Source: Cochliopodium minus
Taxonomy: Eukaryota; Discosea; Himatismenida; Cochliopodiidae
Assembly: GCA_024220525.1 (NCBI GenBank)
Contig: JAMYWO010000073.1
Coordinates: 94,891-107,383, forward strand
Length of the DNA stretch: 12,493 nucleotides
Direction of reading: 5' to 3'
The translations under genes were made by a program, and so were the position numbers. The notes beneath the pieces were generated by a model that had not been told where the DNA came from, did no database searches, and saw nothing but the letters and a program-made list of their open reading frames with translations. How positions within the stretch are numbered: position 1 is the first letter of the stretch; each line of letters opens with the position of its first letter. Shown piece by piece: positions 1-8,168 of this stretch.

Positions 1-256
1 TTTTTATTTTTATTTTTTTTTATTTTTGATTTTTGATTTTTGATTTTTTTTATTTTTATTTTATTTTTTATTTTTTTATTAATTCTTTTTTATTTTATTA
101 TTTTATTTTTGCTGTTAATTTTTTATTTTATTTTTTATTTATTTTTTATTTCTTTTTTATTTATTTTTATATTTTATATTTTTTTATTTTATTTTATTTT
201 TTATTTTTTATTTTTTTATTTATTTTTTAATTAAATTATGATTATTATTTTTTTAC
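1..256 (-). repeat. Low-complexity TTTTTA-type tract, probable partial intron of the PH-TPR gene
   Basis: The stretch is almost only T and A on the plus strand, in runs of T5-T8 separated by single A. It starts at the donor CT|GTAAAA (256) of the last visible exon and is not closed by an acceptor before the window edge. Both plus-strand ORFs in it are Phe/Ile/Leu/Tyr translations of low-complexity DNA, not genes. Similar tracts fill the introns at 374-553 and 997-1157. Confidence 0.7.
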
Positions 257-2958
257 AGTAGGACATCCCTCTGTTGTTGTATGCGTCCACAAACTTGTTG
301 TCCACTTCTATGGCCTTGTCGAACAACATGATAGCCTTTTTGTGGTCTGTTTTTGAAACGATGATACCCATACCTTTTTTAAAAAAAAATAAATTTAAAT
401 TTTAATAAAATATAAAAAAATAAAAAATAAAAAAATAAAAAATAAAAAAATAAAAAAATAAAATAAAAAAATAAATAAGAATGATTTTTGTTAAAAATAA
501 AAAAATTAATAAAAAATATAAAAATAAAAAATTCACAAAAAAATAAAACGAACCATTCCATCCTTGGCTCATTTTGGGGTTAATTTTGATTGATTCATTG
601 AATAAACTCAAAGCAAGTTTCTCGTTTTTCAAAAGAACCATGTTGGCTTTCAAAATGATTGCCTCAGCATACCTAGGGTCGTATTTTAAAGCCTATTGAT
701 AAAAAAATTAAAACTTTTAATAAATTTTCGTAAAAAATAAAAATTAATTATAAATTAAAAAAAAAAAATTTTTTATAATTGATTAAATTAATTAAAAAAT
801 AATAATTTTTTATTAATTTTTTTTTTTTTTTTTTTTACTAAGTTGACATCATCAAAAGCTTTTTGGAGCTCCCCTAAAGATTGATAGAGGATGGCTCTGT
901 TGTAGTATCCTGGAGCGAAAGATTCATTGTTCAAGATGGCGGTGTTAAAGTCTGACATGGCCAGTTCGTCTTTACCTTGCTCCCTGTACAAAATTCCTTG
1001 GAAAATAAAAAATAAAAAATAATAAATACATAAAAAATAAAAAAATAAGAAGTAAAAATAAAAATAAATGAATAAAAAATAAATAAATGAAAATAAAAAA
1101 TAAAAAATATGTAAAAAAAAAATAAAAAATTAATAAAAATAAATAAAAAAGATTTACCTCTGTTGTTGAATGCATCAGGAAACAGAGGATTAAGCTTGAT
1201 GGATTCTGTGTACTTCTCTATTGCCAAGTCAACATTCCCCTTTGTCTCAGTTTCAATACCTAAAAGAAAAAACAAACAAAAAATTAGTGAAATGGGTCTC
1301 TTTTTAAAAAAAAAATGAAGAAAGTGAAAATTTTAATTTGATTTTTGATGCATATAATAATGTAAATGAATTTTTAATTAAAAAAATATTAGTTGATTGA
1401 AATAGAAAATTTTATGAGAAGAAAAAAACAAAAAAAAAAATTACCTTGATTGAAAATAGCAAAAGAAGAACGAGTCATGAAGAGAGGCTGCTCTCCAATT
1501 TTCCTTGGAGGAGCTTTATTATTACCAGACCCGTTGTCCTGAGGTTTATTATGAGAGATTTCTTGTTTGGATGGTTGAACGGGAGAGTTTGTTTGTTTGG
1601 GTAGAACATCTTGTTGCTTGGGGGTCTCTTGTTTGGATGGTTGAATGGGAGAGTTGGTTTGTTTCAAATTGGTCGGTTTAGTTTGGGTTGTCTCTGGTTG
1701 GGTTGTGTTGGGAGAGGAGGATTTGATTGTATTGTGGCTGATATCGTTCTCTTTGGGGATGCTCTTGGGAGAATCGATTTTTTCTTTTAAAAGATTGTTG
1801 GATGAGGTATTAATATTGACTGGATTATTGAGCGTATTCACATTGTTATTTGATGTATTATTATTGACTGTATTATTATTGATTGTATTATTCACATTGT
1901 TATTTGATGGGAAGCTATTGACTGTATTATTATTGTTATTATTGCTCACATTATTATTATTTGGAAGAGATGGAGATGTTTTATTTACAGAGGTGGGGTT
2001 GCTCAATTTCCTCACTGGTTGCTCATTTTGCTTCACTGTATTAATGGGATTGTTCTGTCCAAACTGTGGCGAGGAATTACCCGTCAATCTTCTTGGCGCT
2101 CTTTTCACCGTCGGCGAATTGGGCGCCGATGAAGAATCCTCGTTTTTTTTATTCTCAAAATCGGAGGCTTTGCCTTTGATTGATCCATACTTCTGTATCT
2201 TTGTGTTTATCAATTTGTTCAATTTTTCCACCAATTCATTTCTTTGTGCAGGCAAAGGACATGTGATGAACCATTCCCTTGAAGTAAAATTGATTTGTTA
2301 GTTCAATAATACAGTCAATCTTAATACAATGATAATATGATAATTTGGAAAGTATATTGTGTATAATGCCAGATCTCATTGTGTTTATAATTTTATATTT
2401 TATTGTGAATAAATGTGTTTTATTCTCATTATTCATGATCCGCATAACCCATGTTAAGAATGCCAAATATATATTTTTTAAACCTTGCTTTATATTTTAT
2501 ATTTTTGAGTTCTCCAGCTTTAATTCATCTTATGATGAAGAATTTATTAATTTTCTTTGGTTTACCTCTCTTGTGTTTTGAATGTGAAGCCAAAATTTCC
2601 AAATTTCGTAAATTTTGGCTTCCAAAATTCGCAATTATCTACTATATCGAAGATTTTGATTGACCCTTTGATATCTTTGGATTTCTATAGGGAGTGAAGT
2701 TTAAATTGGTATCAAAATTTTAAATTGCAAATAAAAATTTAAATATTCGTTGATTTAAAAAATTGTTACATCATCTATGTAATATTTCAATTCTTCATCC
2801 ACTAATACAAACCATCTTTTCTTCCAATCTTGGGAATTGACACTCAATTTATGAAAATACCCCTTATAAATTAAAAAAAAAAAAGAGTTGAGTGAAAATT
2901 AGATGGAGGGAAACTATTATACATTGAATAGAGGCTTATTGAATAAATTATTGGACAT
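1..2958 (-). CDS. PH domain - Asn-rich linker - TPR repeat protein, 8 exons seen, 3' end outside window
   Basis: Exons on the minus strand: 2958-2923, 2862-2770, 2684-2566, 2277-1445, 1259-1158, 996-839, 692-554, 373-257. All introns are GT..AG and the phases fit. About 532 residues are visible. Residues 13-107 form a PH domain: GYFHKLS, then WKKRWFVL, L-KYY, KGSIKIFD, GFTFKT, EW, and a last helix ending EKLNKLI. Residues about 189-245 are Asn-rich, and 289-323 hold a 22-residue Pro/Gln/Ser repeat. TPR units span 355-388, 389-422, 423-456, 457-490 and 491-524, each exactly 34 residues, with a sixth beginning. This spacing holds across five splice junctions, which supports the model. The ATG at 2958 follows a poly-A run. 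PH domains commonly bind phosphoinositides or proteins and TPRs bind protein partners, so a membrane-recruited scaffold is inferred. If the last donor (256) is not used, the frame stops at 231-233, truncating the sixth TPR; I prefer an intron running off the edge. Confidence 0.85.
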
Positions 2959-3101
2959 TTTTTTTTTTTATAATTCTTTATCACGAGAAATAAAATGGAA
3001 GATCCATATATCAACTGATAAACAATTATTTATTCGAAATTTGTGAATTAAAAGGTTTGTAGAATTTAAATGTTGTTGACAATTAGAATAAATAAAAAAA
3101 A
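2959..3101. promoter_or_regulatory. Short divergent intergenic region
   Basis: The 143 bp lie between the minus-strand ATG at 2958 and the plus-strand pseudogene ATG at 3102. A-runs abut both starts: 11 A before the minus-strand ATG, and about 9 A before the plus-strand ATG. No TATA box or other motif is distinct from the AT background. A shared promoter is inferred from position only. Confidence 0.4.
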
Positions 3102-3797
3102 ATGGATGTTATAACTAGGAGGAAAAAAGAAAAGGAATATTTGAAGAAGATAGAAAGTTTAAGAGAGAATATGATCACCATCTCAACCAGTTTTACCTGC
3201 ACGGAAACGAAGCAGGGTTGGAAAAGGCCGAGATAGCCAGAAGAACTATGAATACTACGAGATGAAGCTGAATGAGCAGAGAGTGAATTCATACAAAGGT
3301 GATATTCAGAAAGATATTGGGATCCAAGCATTATGAAGAAGAGGGGAAGAAGGGAAAGAGGATTATAATGGATAAATACAACAATCGATTACCCATGTAG
3401 TGTGATAGGGTGTTAGACATGTACAAATATTACAACTTTGTTAACAAATATAAAATTTTTACTAACAAATTTTACTGTAATATTTTTGGACATGTCTAAT
3501 AGGGTGTGGAGAATCATTTCATGCTGGAACTCGTGTCAGGATACTCAAAATGAAGGATGAAGAAGGATAGGAGATTCTCGAGGGATCTATATCTCTTGCC
3601 CACATGTCAATTGCATCATGCTCAAATTCATTCCATGTATATCAATCTAGGGATAATATCTTCTTATTCATCACCAATGATACTACCAAAAAGAACAAGA
3701 GCAACAGAATGATTTAATTGTTAAAAAGAAGGATCAAAAATCAGATCAAATTGATATTGAACATATTGCAATGAATGATGAATTAGATCCTAGATAA
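3102..3797 (+). pseudogene. Broken paralogue of the two-cluster Cys/His protein at 3917-5177
   Basis: Similarity to the downstream gene runs through three shifting frames. The start reads MDVITRRKKEKEYLKKIE. It is followed in another frame by FKREYDHHLNQFYL (downstream copy RREYNYHFNQFIL), then in another by NYEYYEMKLNEQ (KYEYYERELQKM). Next come CSVIGC...RVRIL once the inserted element is removed, LYLLPTCQLHH (IYLLPSCRMHH), NIFLFITND (NILAFETND) and QIDIEHIAMNDE (NEIDLEEITMNDE). Disablements are at least three frameshifts, in-frame stops and the 87-bp insertion at 3413-3499. The intron and the C-terminal Cys cluster of the intact gene are absent, as if deleted between ITND and the TKKN segment. 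The ATG sits after an A-run, as in the intact gene. It probably arose by tandem duplication, since both copies are adjacent and co-directional. Confidence 0.85.
3413..3499. mobile_element. 87-bp MITE with terminal inverted repeats and 7-bp target duplication
   Basis: The ends are TTAGACATGT (3413-3422) and its exact complement ACATGTCTAA (3490-3499). Imperfect pairing continues inwards through CAAATATTACA against TGTAATATTTTTG, about 22-24 bp per arm. The core contains the perfect palindrome TTTGTTAACAAA and further partial complementarity, so most of the element can fold on itself. The direct repeat TAGGGTG flanks it at 3406-3412 and 3500-3506. There is no coding capacity, so it would depend on a transposase supplied elsewhere. 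Removing the element and one TAGGGTG restores a frame matching the intact paralogue. The superfamily is not clear from a 7-bp duplication. Confidence 0.9.
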
Positions 3798-3882
3798 AAT
3801 ATAACAAAATAATTATGTTAAAATTGATCAAATATAATTCTGTGCTTATTTCGTAATTTCTCTTAAAACATCAATAAGAAAG

Positions 3883-3916
<34 letters not shown>
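3798..3916 (+). promoter_or_regulatory. Upstream region with poly-A leader abutting the ATG
   Basis: An unbroken run of A extends from 3890 up to and including the A of the ATG at 3917. The rest of the interval is AT-rich without a distinct motif. A-rich leaders before start codons are known from AT-rich amoebae such as Dictyostelium. Here the run helps fix the start. Confidence 0.5.
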
Positions 3917-3920
<4 letters not shown>

Positions 3921-5177
3921 ATTCAAAAAGGAGAAGAAAATTAGAGTTTGAATACACAGAGAAAATAGAAGAATACAGAAGAGAATACAATTATCATTTT
4001 AATCAATTCATCCTCAAGAAGAACACGGAAAGCCTGACAAAGAGCAACAATGCGAAGGCCAAGTACGAATATTACGAGAGGGAATTGCAGAAAATGACAG
4101 GGATAAAGGTGGTAGGAAAATTTACTTCTGAATCTCCCATCACATTCAGAAATGTCGTCGGATCTTCTTTTGATGAGGTGGTTTTTAATGATAATGGTGG
4201 TTTGGATGATAGATGTACCAATTTGTTGAGGGGACAGTACGAGGAAGATGATAATGATCATAATTGTAGTGTTCGGGGTTGTGATGAGCCCTTTTTTTCT
4301 GCTTCTCGTGTGAGGATCCTCGATACTGTTAGCAATCTCTTTTCATTTGCGATTTATCTGCTTCCTTCTTGCAGAATGCATCATATGCCCAGATCCTTCC
4401 ATCTTTTTGAATCCATCCACAACATCCTCGCATTTGAGACCAATGATTTCTATTCCATCCAAGATGAGAACAATTACATCAAGGCCAATAAAAAGAGGAT
4501 CATTTATTACAATGTCGTCAGTGTAATATATAATATATAAATGTATTCATACATGTATTCATATCTAAAAAGTAATTTATAATTTATTTGATAATTTTAT
4601 AAATTTCAAGAGCAGAATTGAATTCCACTTTATATACATTTTATATAATCTTGAATTATATGGAAATTTCTTTGCCTCAAATTTGAGATCTGTTTATATC
4701 AAGATCATTTCAATATAATGCTTTGAATCTTAGTTAATTCAAAAGATTTCTAAATAAATTTTTGGGATTCTCATTATGCCCTGAATAACAGAGAAAGCCT
4801 AATAATATTTTTTTGTTTTACTCAATAAAAATTAATAAATATATTATTTTAATTAATTAAAATATTAAAGATATCTTCTGAAAATTAAAAAAATTTTTAT
4901 AAATTAGGACCCTAAGCATCATGTCCAAGATGGAATAGGTTATTGTAGAAAATGCGAAGTAATGAAAACAGTGAATAAGAGATGCAAATGCACCAAGAAG
5001 AACACACCCAACGTTAACAAGAAGGAGATCAACGAGATTGATCTGGAGGAAATCACCATGAACGATGAAAAGCCCAAGAAGAAATCTGAAGTATCAGAGA
5101 ACAAGGTCACTTTGAATGATGAGCGTCCTAACGAAGAAAACTTGGAAAAGAAGAAATTGGTTTCCGAAAACAAATAA
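3917..5177 (+). CDS. Unrecognised 291-residue protein with two Cys/His clusters, two exons
   Basis: Exon 1 is 3917-4522 (202 codons) and exon 2 is 4908-5177 (89 codons plus TAA). The intron reads AGT|GTAATA...AAATTAG|GAC, phase 0. Residues 1-60 are a charged, probably coiled-coil helix. Cluster 1 is Cys117-x4-Cys122, then RVRI at 131-134, then LLPSC with Cys152, His155 and His156. Its C-x4-C...C-x3-H order resembles treble-clef or HNH-type zinc sites, but no complete HNH signature is visible. Cluster 2, in exon 2, is Cys215-x2-Cys218 and Cys228-x-Cys230, zinc-ribbon-like. The tail (about 243-291) is Lys/Glu-rich with two similar units, ITMNDEKP..SENK and VTLNDERP..SENK. Cluster 1 residues are conserved in the pseudogene at 3102-3797. 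Metal or nucleic-acid binding is inferred; the family is not recognised. Without splicing, the first exon stops at 4538-4540 and cluster 2 is lost. Confidence 0.75.
4523..4907 (+). other. 385-bp intron of the two-cluster gene
   Basis: Donor GTAATA and acceptor AAATTAG give a phase-0 join. The interior is less repetitive than other introns here and includes a short direct repeat of ATGTATTCAT (4541 and 4553). I see no convincing extra exon inside it, although 4760-4800 is slightly GC-richer. The acceptor is supported because DPKHH...GYCRKC lies upstream of the first Met in exon 2 and continues the frame. Confidence 0.6.
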
Positions 5178-5289
5178 AAAGAATCAGAAATTCAAATTTA
5201 ATTAAAAATTTTTTAAAATTAAAATTCAATTTCAAAATTATCTACAAATGATGATTGATAGATTATTATCTCTGCATTTTTTTTTTTGT
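5178..5289. terminator. Convergent 3' ends of two genes
   Basis: The 112 bp separate the stop of the plus-strand gene (5177) from the stop of the minus-strand Sel1 gene (5290). In both, the TAA stop is embedded in AATAAA (AAATAAAA on plus, GAAATAAAC on minus). These could double as polyadenylation signals, though AATAAA is frequent by chance in DNA of this composition. Confidence 0.4.
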
Positions 5290-7226
5290 TTATTTCTGCT
5301 CAAAGTTACAAAGAAACTTGATGATTTTGGCAGTGATTCCCTTGACCATAAAAGAGGCGTTGCTCTCCCTCCGATGTTTAGAAATCAAAAAGAGGGTGAT
5401 CAAACGTCTATGGAGAGCTTCGTTCTCGTTGAAAATCCAGTAAGAATGAAAAGAGTCACACCAATCAATTTGCCTTTCGGAAATAACTTTCATTATTTTT
5501 TGTTTGTATTTTTCAACATTTTCTTTTTCTATGTAATTTATGAGTTTGAGGTAATATTCGCATGCCTTGAGGTGGTTTTGTTGAACATTTTCGTCCCCAT
5601 ACTTGTACATTTTGGCCAGCATGATGATCACTTCTATGTCTCCCCTTTTGACAGCCTCTTCGAAATAGAAAAGCCCCTTTTCAACATTTTTTTCCACACC
5701 CTTCCCCATAATGTAAACTTTTGCTTTTGAATAATTATTATTATTATTTAAAAAATTAAAAATGTTTTTATAAAATAAAGAAAAATGATTTTCAAAAAAA
5801 TTAAATAAATTGAATAAAATTTAAAAATAAAAAAGAAATAATTAAAATTCAAATTAAATAATCAAAAAAATAATGTATTAAAAACAATTTAGTAAATTTT
5901 AAAATTGTGAAATAAAAAAACGTTTTTAACTAAAAGTAAAAAATTTTTAATACCTAAATTATAGAAGGCATCAACACTACCAAATTTTGTAGCTTTAATG
6001 TAAAATTCCCTTGCCTTTTGAAGGTCTTTCTCAAAATAATTGCCAGACTCATAGAAATAACCTAAGTTGTTCAAAGCAAGACAATTCCCCTTACTGGCTG
6101 ATTTCTCATACAAAATCCTTGCTTAGATTTTTGTTTTTTTTATTTTATTTATTTTATCATCAATTTTTTTATTTGATTTGGTTTTTTTTTGTTTTATTCA
6201 TTTTTTTATTTGTTATTTTTTACTTTTTTATTTTATTTCATATTTATTTTTTTATTTTTTTATTTTTTTTATTTATTCACCTATATTCAGATTTTTTTCC
6301 ACCCCATTCCCGTTTTCGTATAAGTTGGCCAGATTGTTCATCGCTGTAGTACATTCCTTTTCTACACCCTTTTTGTAATAATACATGGACTTTTCAGTGT
6401 CAGAATTACTGTGAAAGAACCCTTTAAAACAAAAATTTAAATTTATTCTTTAATCATTTTTCTTTATATTAATTAGAAAGATCAAAATAAAATTATTTTA
6501 ATTATCGAAATTATATTGAAAATTTGTTGGTAAAAATTATCGATAAAGGATCAATTTTAATTAACATATGTGATAAAAATTGCAAAATCTGACGAGCATT
6601 TTTTTTTTAATATTTTCCATTTCATTTTTTTTTAATTTTTTTAAAAACTTTTTTTTTTTATTATTTTCTACGATCTCCATTGTTCACTCATTATTCGAAA
6701 TTTCTTATAAAATCAAATCATGGTTTTACTGAAATGACTTTAAATTTTTATAATGTCATGTTTAGATCAAAAATTTCATATATAACAGAGTATACGATAT
6801 GATATTTTTATCTTTACCCAAAAAATTATAAATATGTCCTACTTCAAAATCAAAATCCTCATCATTCTCATATCTCTTGCAATATAGTTCGAAATTTTCG
6901 ATGGCTTTCTCAAGATTCCCCTCGCAATCCCATCCAAAGAAATACCTAATGCCAATTATCAATATCTCCTCGTTTAGATGGCCCCGCATGCATATCTCCT
7001 TGGCCTTCTCCTCATCTTTTTTCATTCCCACACCATAATAAGTGAGGAAGAATAATTTGATATCATCATAACCTTCATATGAGTTTTCAACAAATTCTTC
7101 ATAATGACTTGATTTATCAAATTTCAAAGATTCTATCATCCCAAATTTTTTTTGTTTTTCAAAAAAATTAATAATTGGTTTGAATATAATCCCCAATTTT
7201 ATAATTGGTCTGAATATGTTCCCCAT
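5290..7226 (-). CDS. Sel1-like repeat protein, 383 residues, 4 exons
   Basis: Exons: 7226-6818, 6421-6281, 6121-5954, 5723-5290. Introns (396, 159 and 230 bp) are GT..AG and all phase 1. Sel1 units show the A-x3-L-x3-Y-x2-G-x-G-V pattern followed by A-x3-Y-x-A-x3-G. Clear ones are AMNNLANLYENGNGVEKN (163-198), ALNNLGYFYESGNYFEKD (199-234), AFYNLAKVYIMGKGVEKN (235-270) and VIIMLAKMYKYG (271 on). More diverged units lie at about 53-85, 86-125 and 126-162. Three consecutive units are exactly 36 residues long across two splice junctions, which confirms the exon joins. The N-terminus, MGNIFRPIIKLG, has Gly2 but Arg at position 6, so N-myristoylation is uncertain. The C-terminal 75 residues have no repeats. 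Sel1 proteins act as adaptor scaffolds; the partner here is unknown. It converges with the plus-strand gene ending at 5177. Confidence 0.87.
6122..6280 (-). repeat. AT low-complexity intron of the Sel1 gene
   Basis: The second intron is A-rich on the coding strand (runs of A separated by T or G), starting GTGAATAAAT and ending AATCTAAG. Phe/Tyr-rich plus-strand reading frames across it are artefacts of composition. Confidence 0.7.
6422..6817 (-). other. 396-bp intron of the Sel1 gene
   Basis: Donor GTAAAG at 6817 and acceptor TTTTAAAG ending at 6422. The interior is AT-rich with mixed runs. I saw no additional Sel1-like exon in it. Joining its flanks continues YNFLG directly into a Sel1 helix pair. 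Confidence 0.65.
7172..7226 (-). repeat. Imperfect tandem duplication of about 33 bp in the Sel1 gene start
   Basis: Two adjacent units begin ATAATTGGT(T/C)TGAATAT and continue with CCCCA; the unit period is about 33 bp. They encode FRPIIKLGI and FKPIINFF at the N-terminus. The duplication keeps the frame and makes an 11-residue amphipathic-like repeat. Confidence 0.65.
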
Positions 7227-7433
7227 GTGAGATTCCTTTAGAAATTTTTACTATTATTTTTTTTTTTTTTTATTTTTTAATTAAAATAATGAAAACAATA
7301 AAAAAAAAATCGATTTTCAAGATTTTGTCGATTATGTATTTGAATGAGAAATGCCATAAATCTCTTATATTTTTGGCCTAAATCATCTCATACTCACATT
7401 ATTATAGAATTAGGAGAGAAAAATTTTTTTTCC
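7227..7433. other. Intergenic AT-rich stretch, no gene seen
   Basis: This is the upstream region of the minus-strand Sel1 gene. It holds a T-run at about 7257-7271 (an A-run in the gene's sense) and otherwise nothing that I can assign. No open frame of useful length is present. Confidence 0.4.
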
Positions 7434-7547
7434 TATGGGCTTGAGACCAGCTTCGCTAAAATAAATTTATTGTTTATATCAATCAAATTGGTAATATAAT
7501 TTAAATTATAATGTTAAGCCCAGATGAGACCAGCTACGCTGGTCTCA
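7434..7547. repeat. GC-rich palindrome with a half copy and nested inverted repeats
   Basis: At 7526-7546 the arms GAGACCAGC and GCTGGTCTC surround the loop TAC, a perfect 9-bp-stem hairpin extended by one T-A pair. At 7443-7457 the same left half plus loop occurs as GAGACCAGCTTCGCT, with no right arm. Next to these, TGGGCTT (7436-7442) and AAGCCCA (7516-7522) form a further 7-bp inverted pair. In DNA of this composition such matches are unlikely by chance. A decayed non-autonomous element or a family of dispersed hairpins is inferred. Confidence 0.65.
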
Positions 7548-7614
7548 GATGAAAAAGAATAATAACCCGTTCAAAATCTAAAAATATTTTCTTTTTTTTC
7601 TTAATTTTTTTTAG

Positions 7615-7829
7615 GATTTCTGGGTAGAATAGGAACTTTGAGCATGATGTTGTGTCGGGATCCTTACAAGGTAGATAATGAATAATCTGGAGGTCTTTGC
7701 ATTTGGAGTGTTATCTAAGCTATTCATCTTTTATTCTAATAACGGTGTTATTTGAATAAAGTGTTAGATACGTGTTCTTCAAGTGATGAAGTGGTCCGAA
7801 ATACCATATACAGTATTCAAAGAATTTAA
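7615..7829 (+). pseudogene. Possible protein-kinase C-lobe remnant
   Basis: After an acceptor-like TTAG (7611-7614), the plus strand reads in shifting frames pieces resembling tyrosine-kinase-like kinase subdomains. They are DPYKVDNE, then EVFAFGVLSKLF (subdomain IX, usually D-V-[FY]-[AS]-F-G-V-L), then LNKVLDTCSSSDEVVRNTIYSIQRI in part (subdomain XI, usually C-W-x2-[DE]-x3-R-P-x-[FI]-x2-I). Stops and a frameshift lie at about 7682-7692. The spacing between IX and XI is shorter than usual, and the Trp after Cys and the Pro after Arg are missing. It is therefore a decayed or deleted fragment, if it is a kinase at all. No start codon or catalytic loop was found. Confidence 0.35.
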
Positions 7830-8168
7830 GAGAATTTTCCTCAGAAAATAAATATCACGTATGCCAAATCTATATACAAATTTTCGAATAATGCAAGCTT
7901 GGACGAAAAGAAAATGGAGCTTGATCCTCTGGTTCAAACAGTTCCATAATGTACTTCTACAAACAAAATAAAACGTGCCTGCACAATCAATCATAAATGT
8001 CAAAATATTAATAACAAGACCCCTTTTTTACTTATTTTTGTTTCTTAGATTGAAAGATTCTTAATAAAATAAGGAGATCTCGATTTTTGAAATCGATCTT
8101 CATTCAAAAAAAAAGAAATTAATTTCACATTTACTTTTTAATATACTTTTTTAACTCTAAGAAATTAA
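7830..8168. other. Region without an assignable gene; short hairpin at 8075-8099
   Basis: A plus-strand open stretch after the kinase-like remnant (about 7830-7946) reads ENFPQKINITYAKS and LDEKKMELDPLVQ. It looks coding-like but matches nothing I recognise and ends in a stop. Minus-strand frames here are probably shadows. At 8081-8095 CGATTT and AAATCG flank TTG, with four more pairs possible beyond a 2-nt bulge. Confidence 0.3.

Noticed and set aside
33-234. Phe/Ile/Tyr-rich plus-strand open frames
   Set aside because: Translations of T-rich low-complexity DNA that is best explained as an intron of the minus-strand gene.
1645-2301. 218-codon plus-strand frame rich in Leu and Val
   Set aside because: Antisense shadow of the Asn-rich exon 2277-1445; the minus strand is fixed by PH and TPR continuity.
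2236-2581. Short frames on both strands at 2236-2466 and 2345-2581
   Set aside because: They lie mostly in the 288-bp intron between PH exons and show no protein pattern.
3071-3090. TGTTGACAATTAGAATAAA shared with RCC1 copy A (10071 area)
   Set aside because: A 19-bp match without any flanking RCC1 similarity; AT-rich and probably chance.
3083-3331. 82-codon minus-strand frame
   Set aside because: Opposite strand of the pseudogene, whose plus-strand similarity to the intact paralogue is clear.
3941-4261. 106-codon minus-strand frame
   Set aside because: Shadow of exon 1 of the two-cluster gene.
5248-5730. 160-codon plus-strand frame
   Set aside because: Antisense of the last Sel1 exon, which carries the Sel1 pattern in the right frame.
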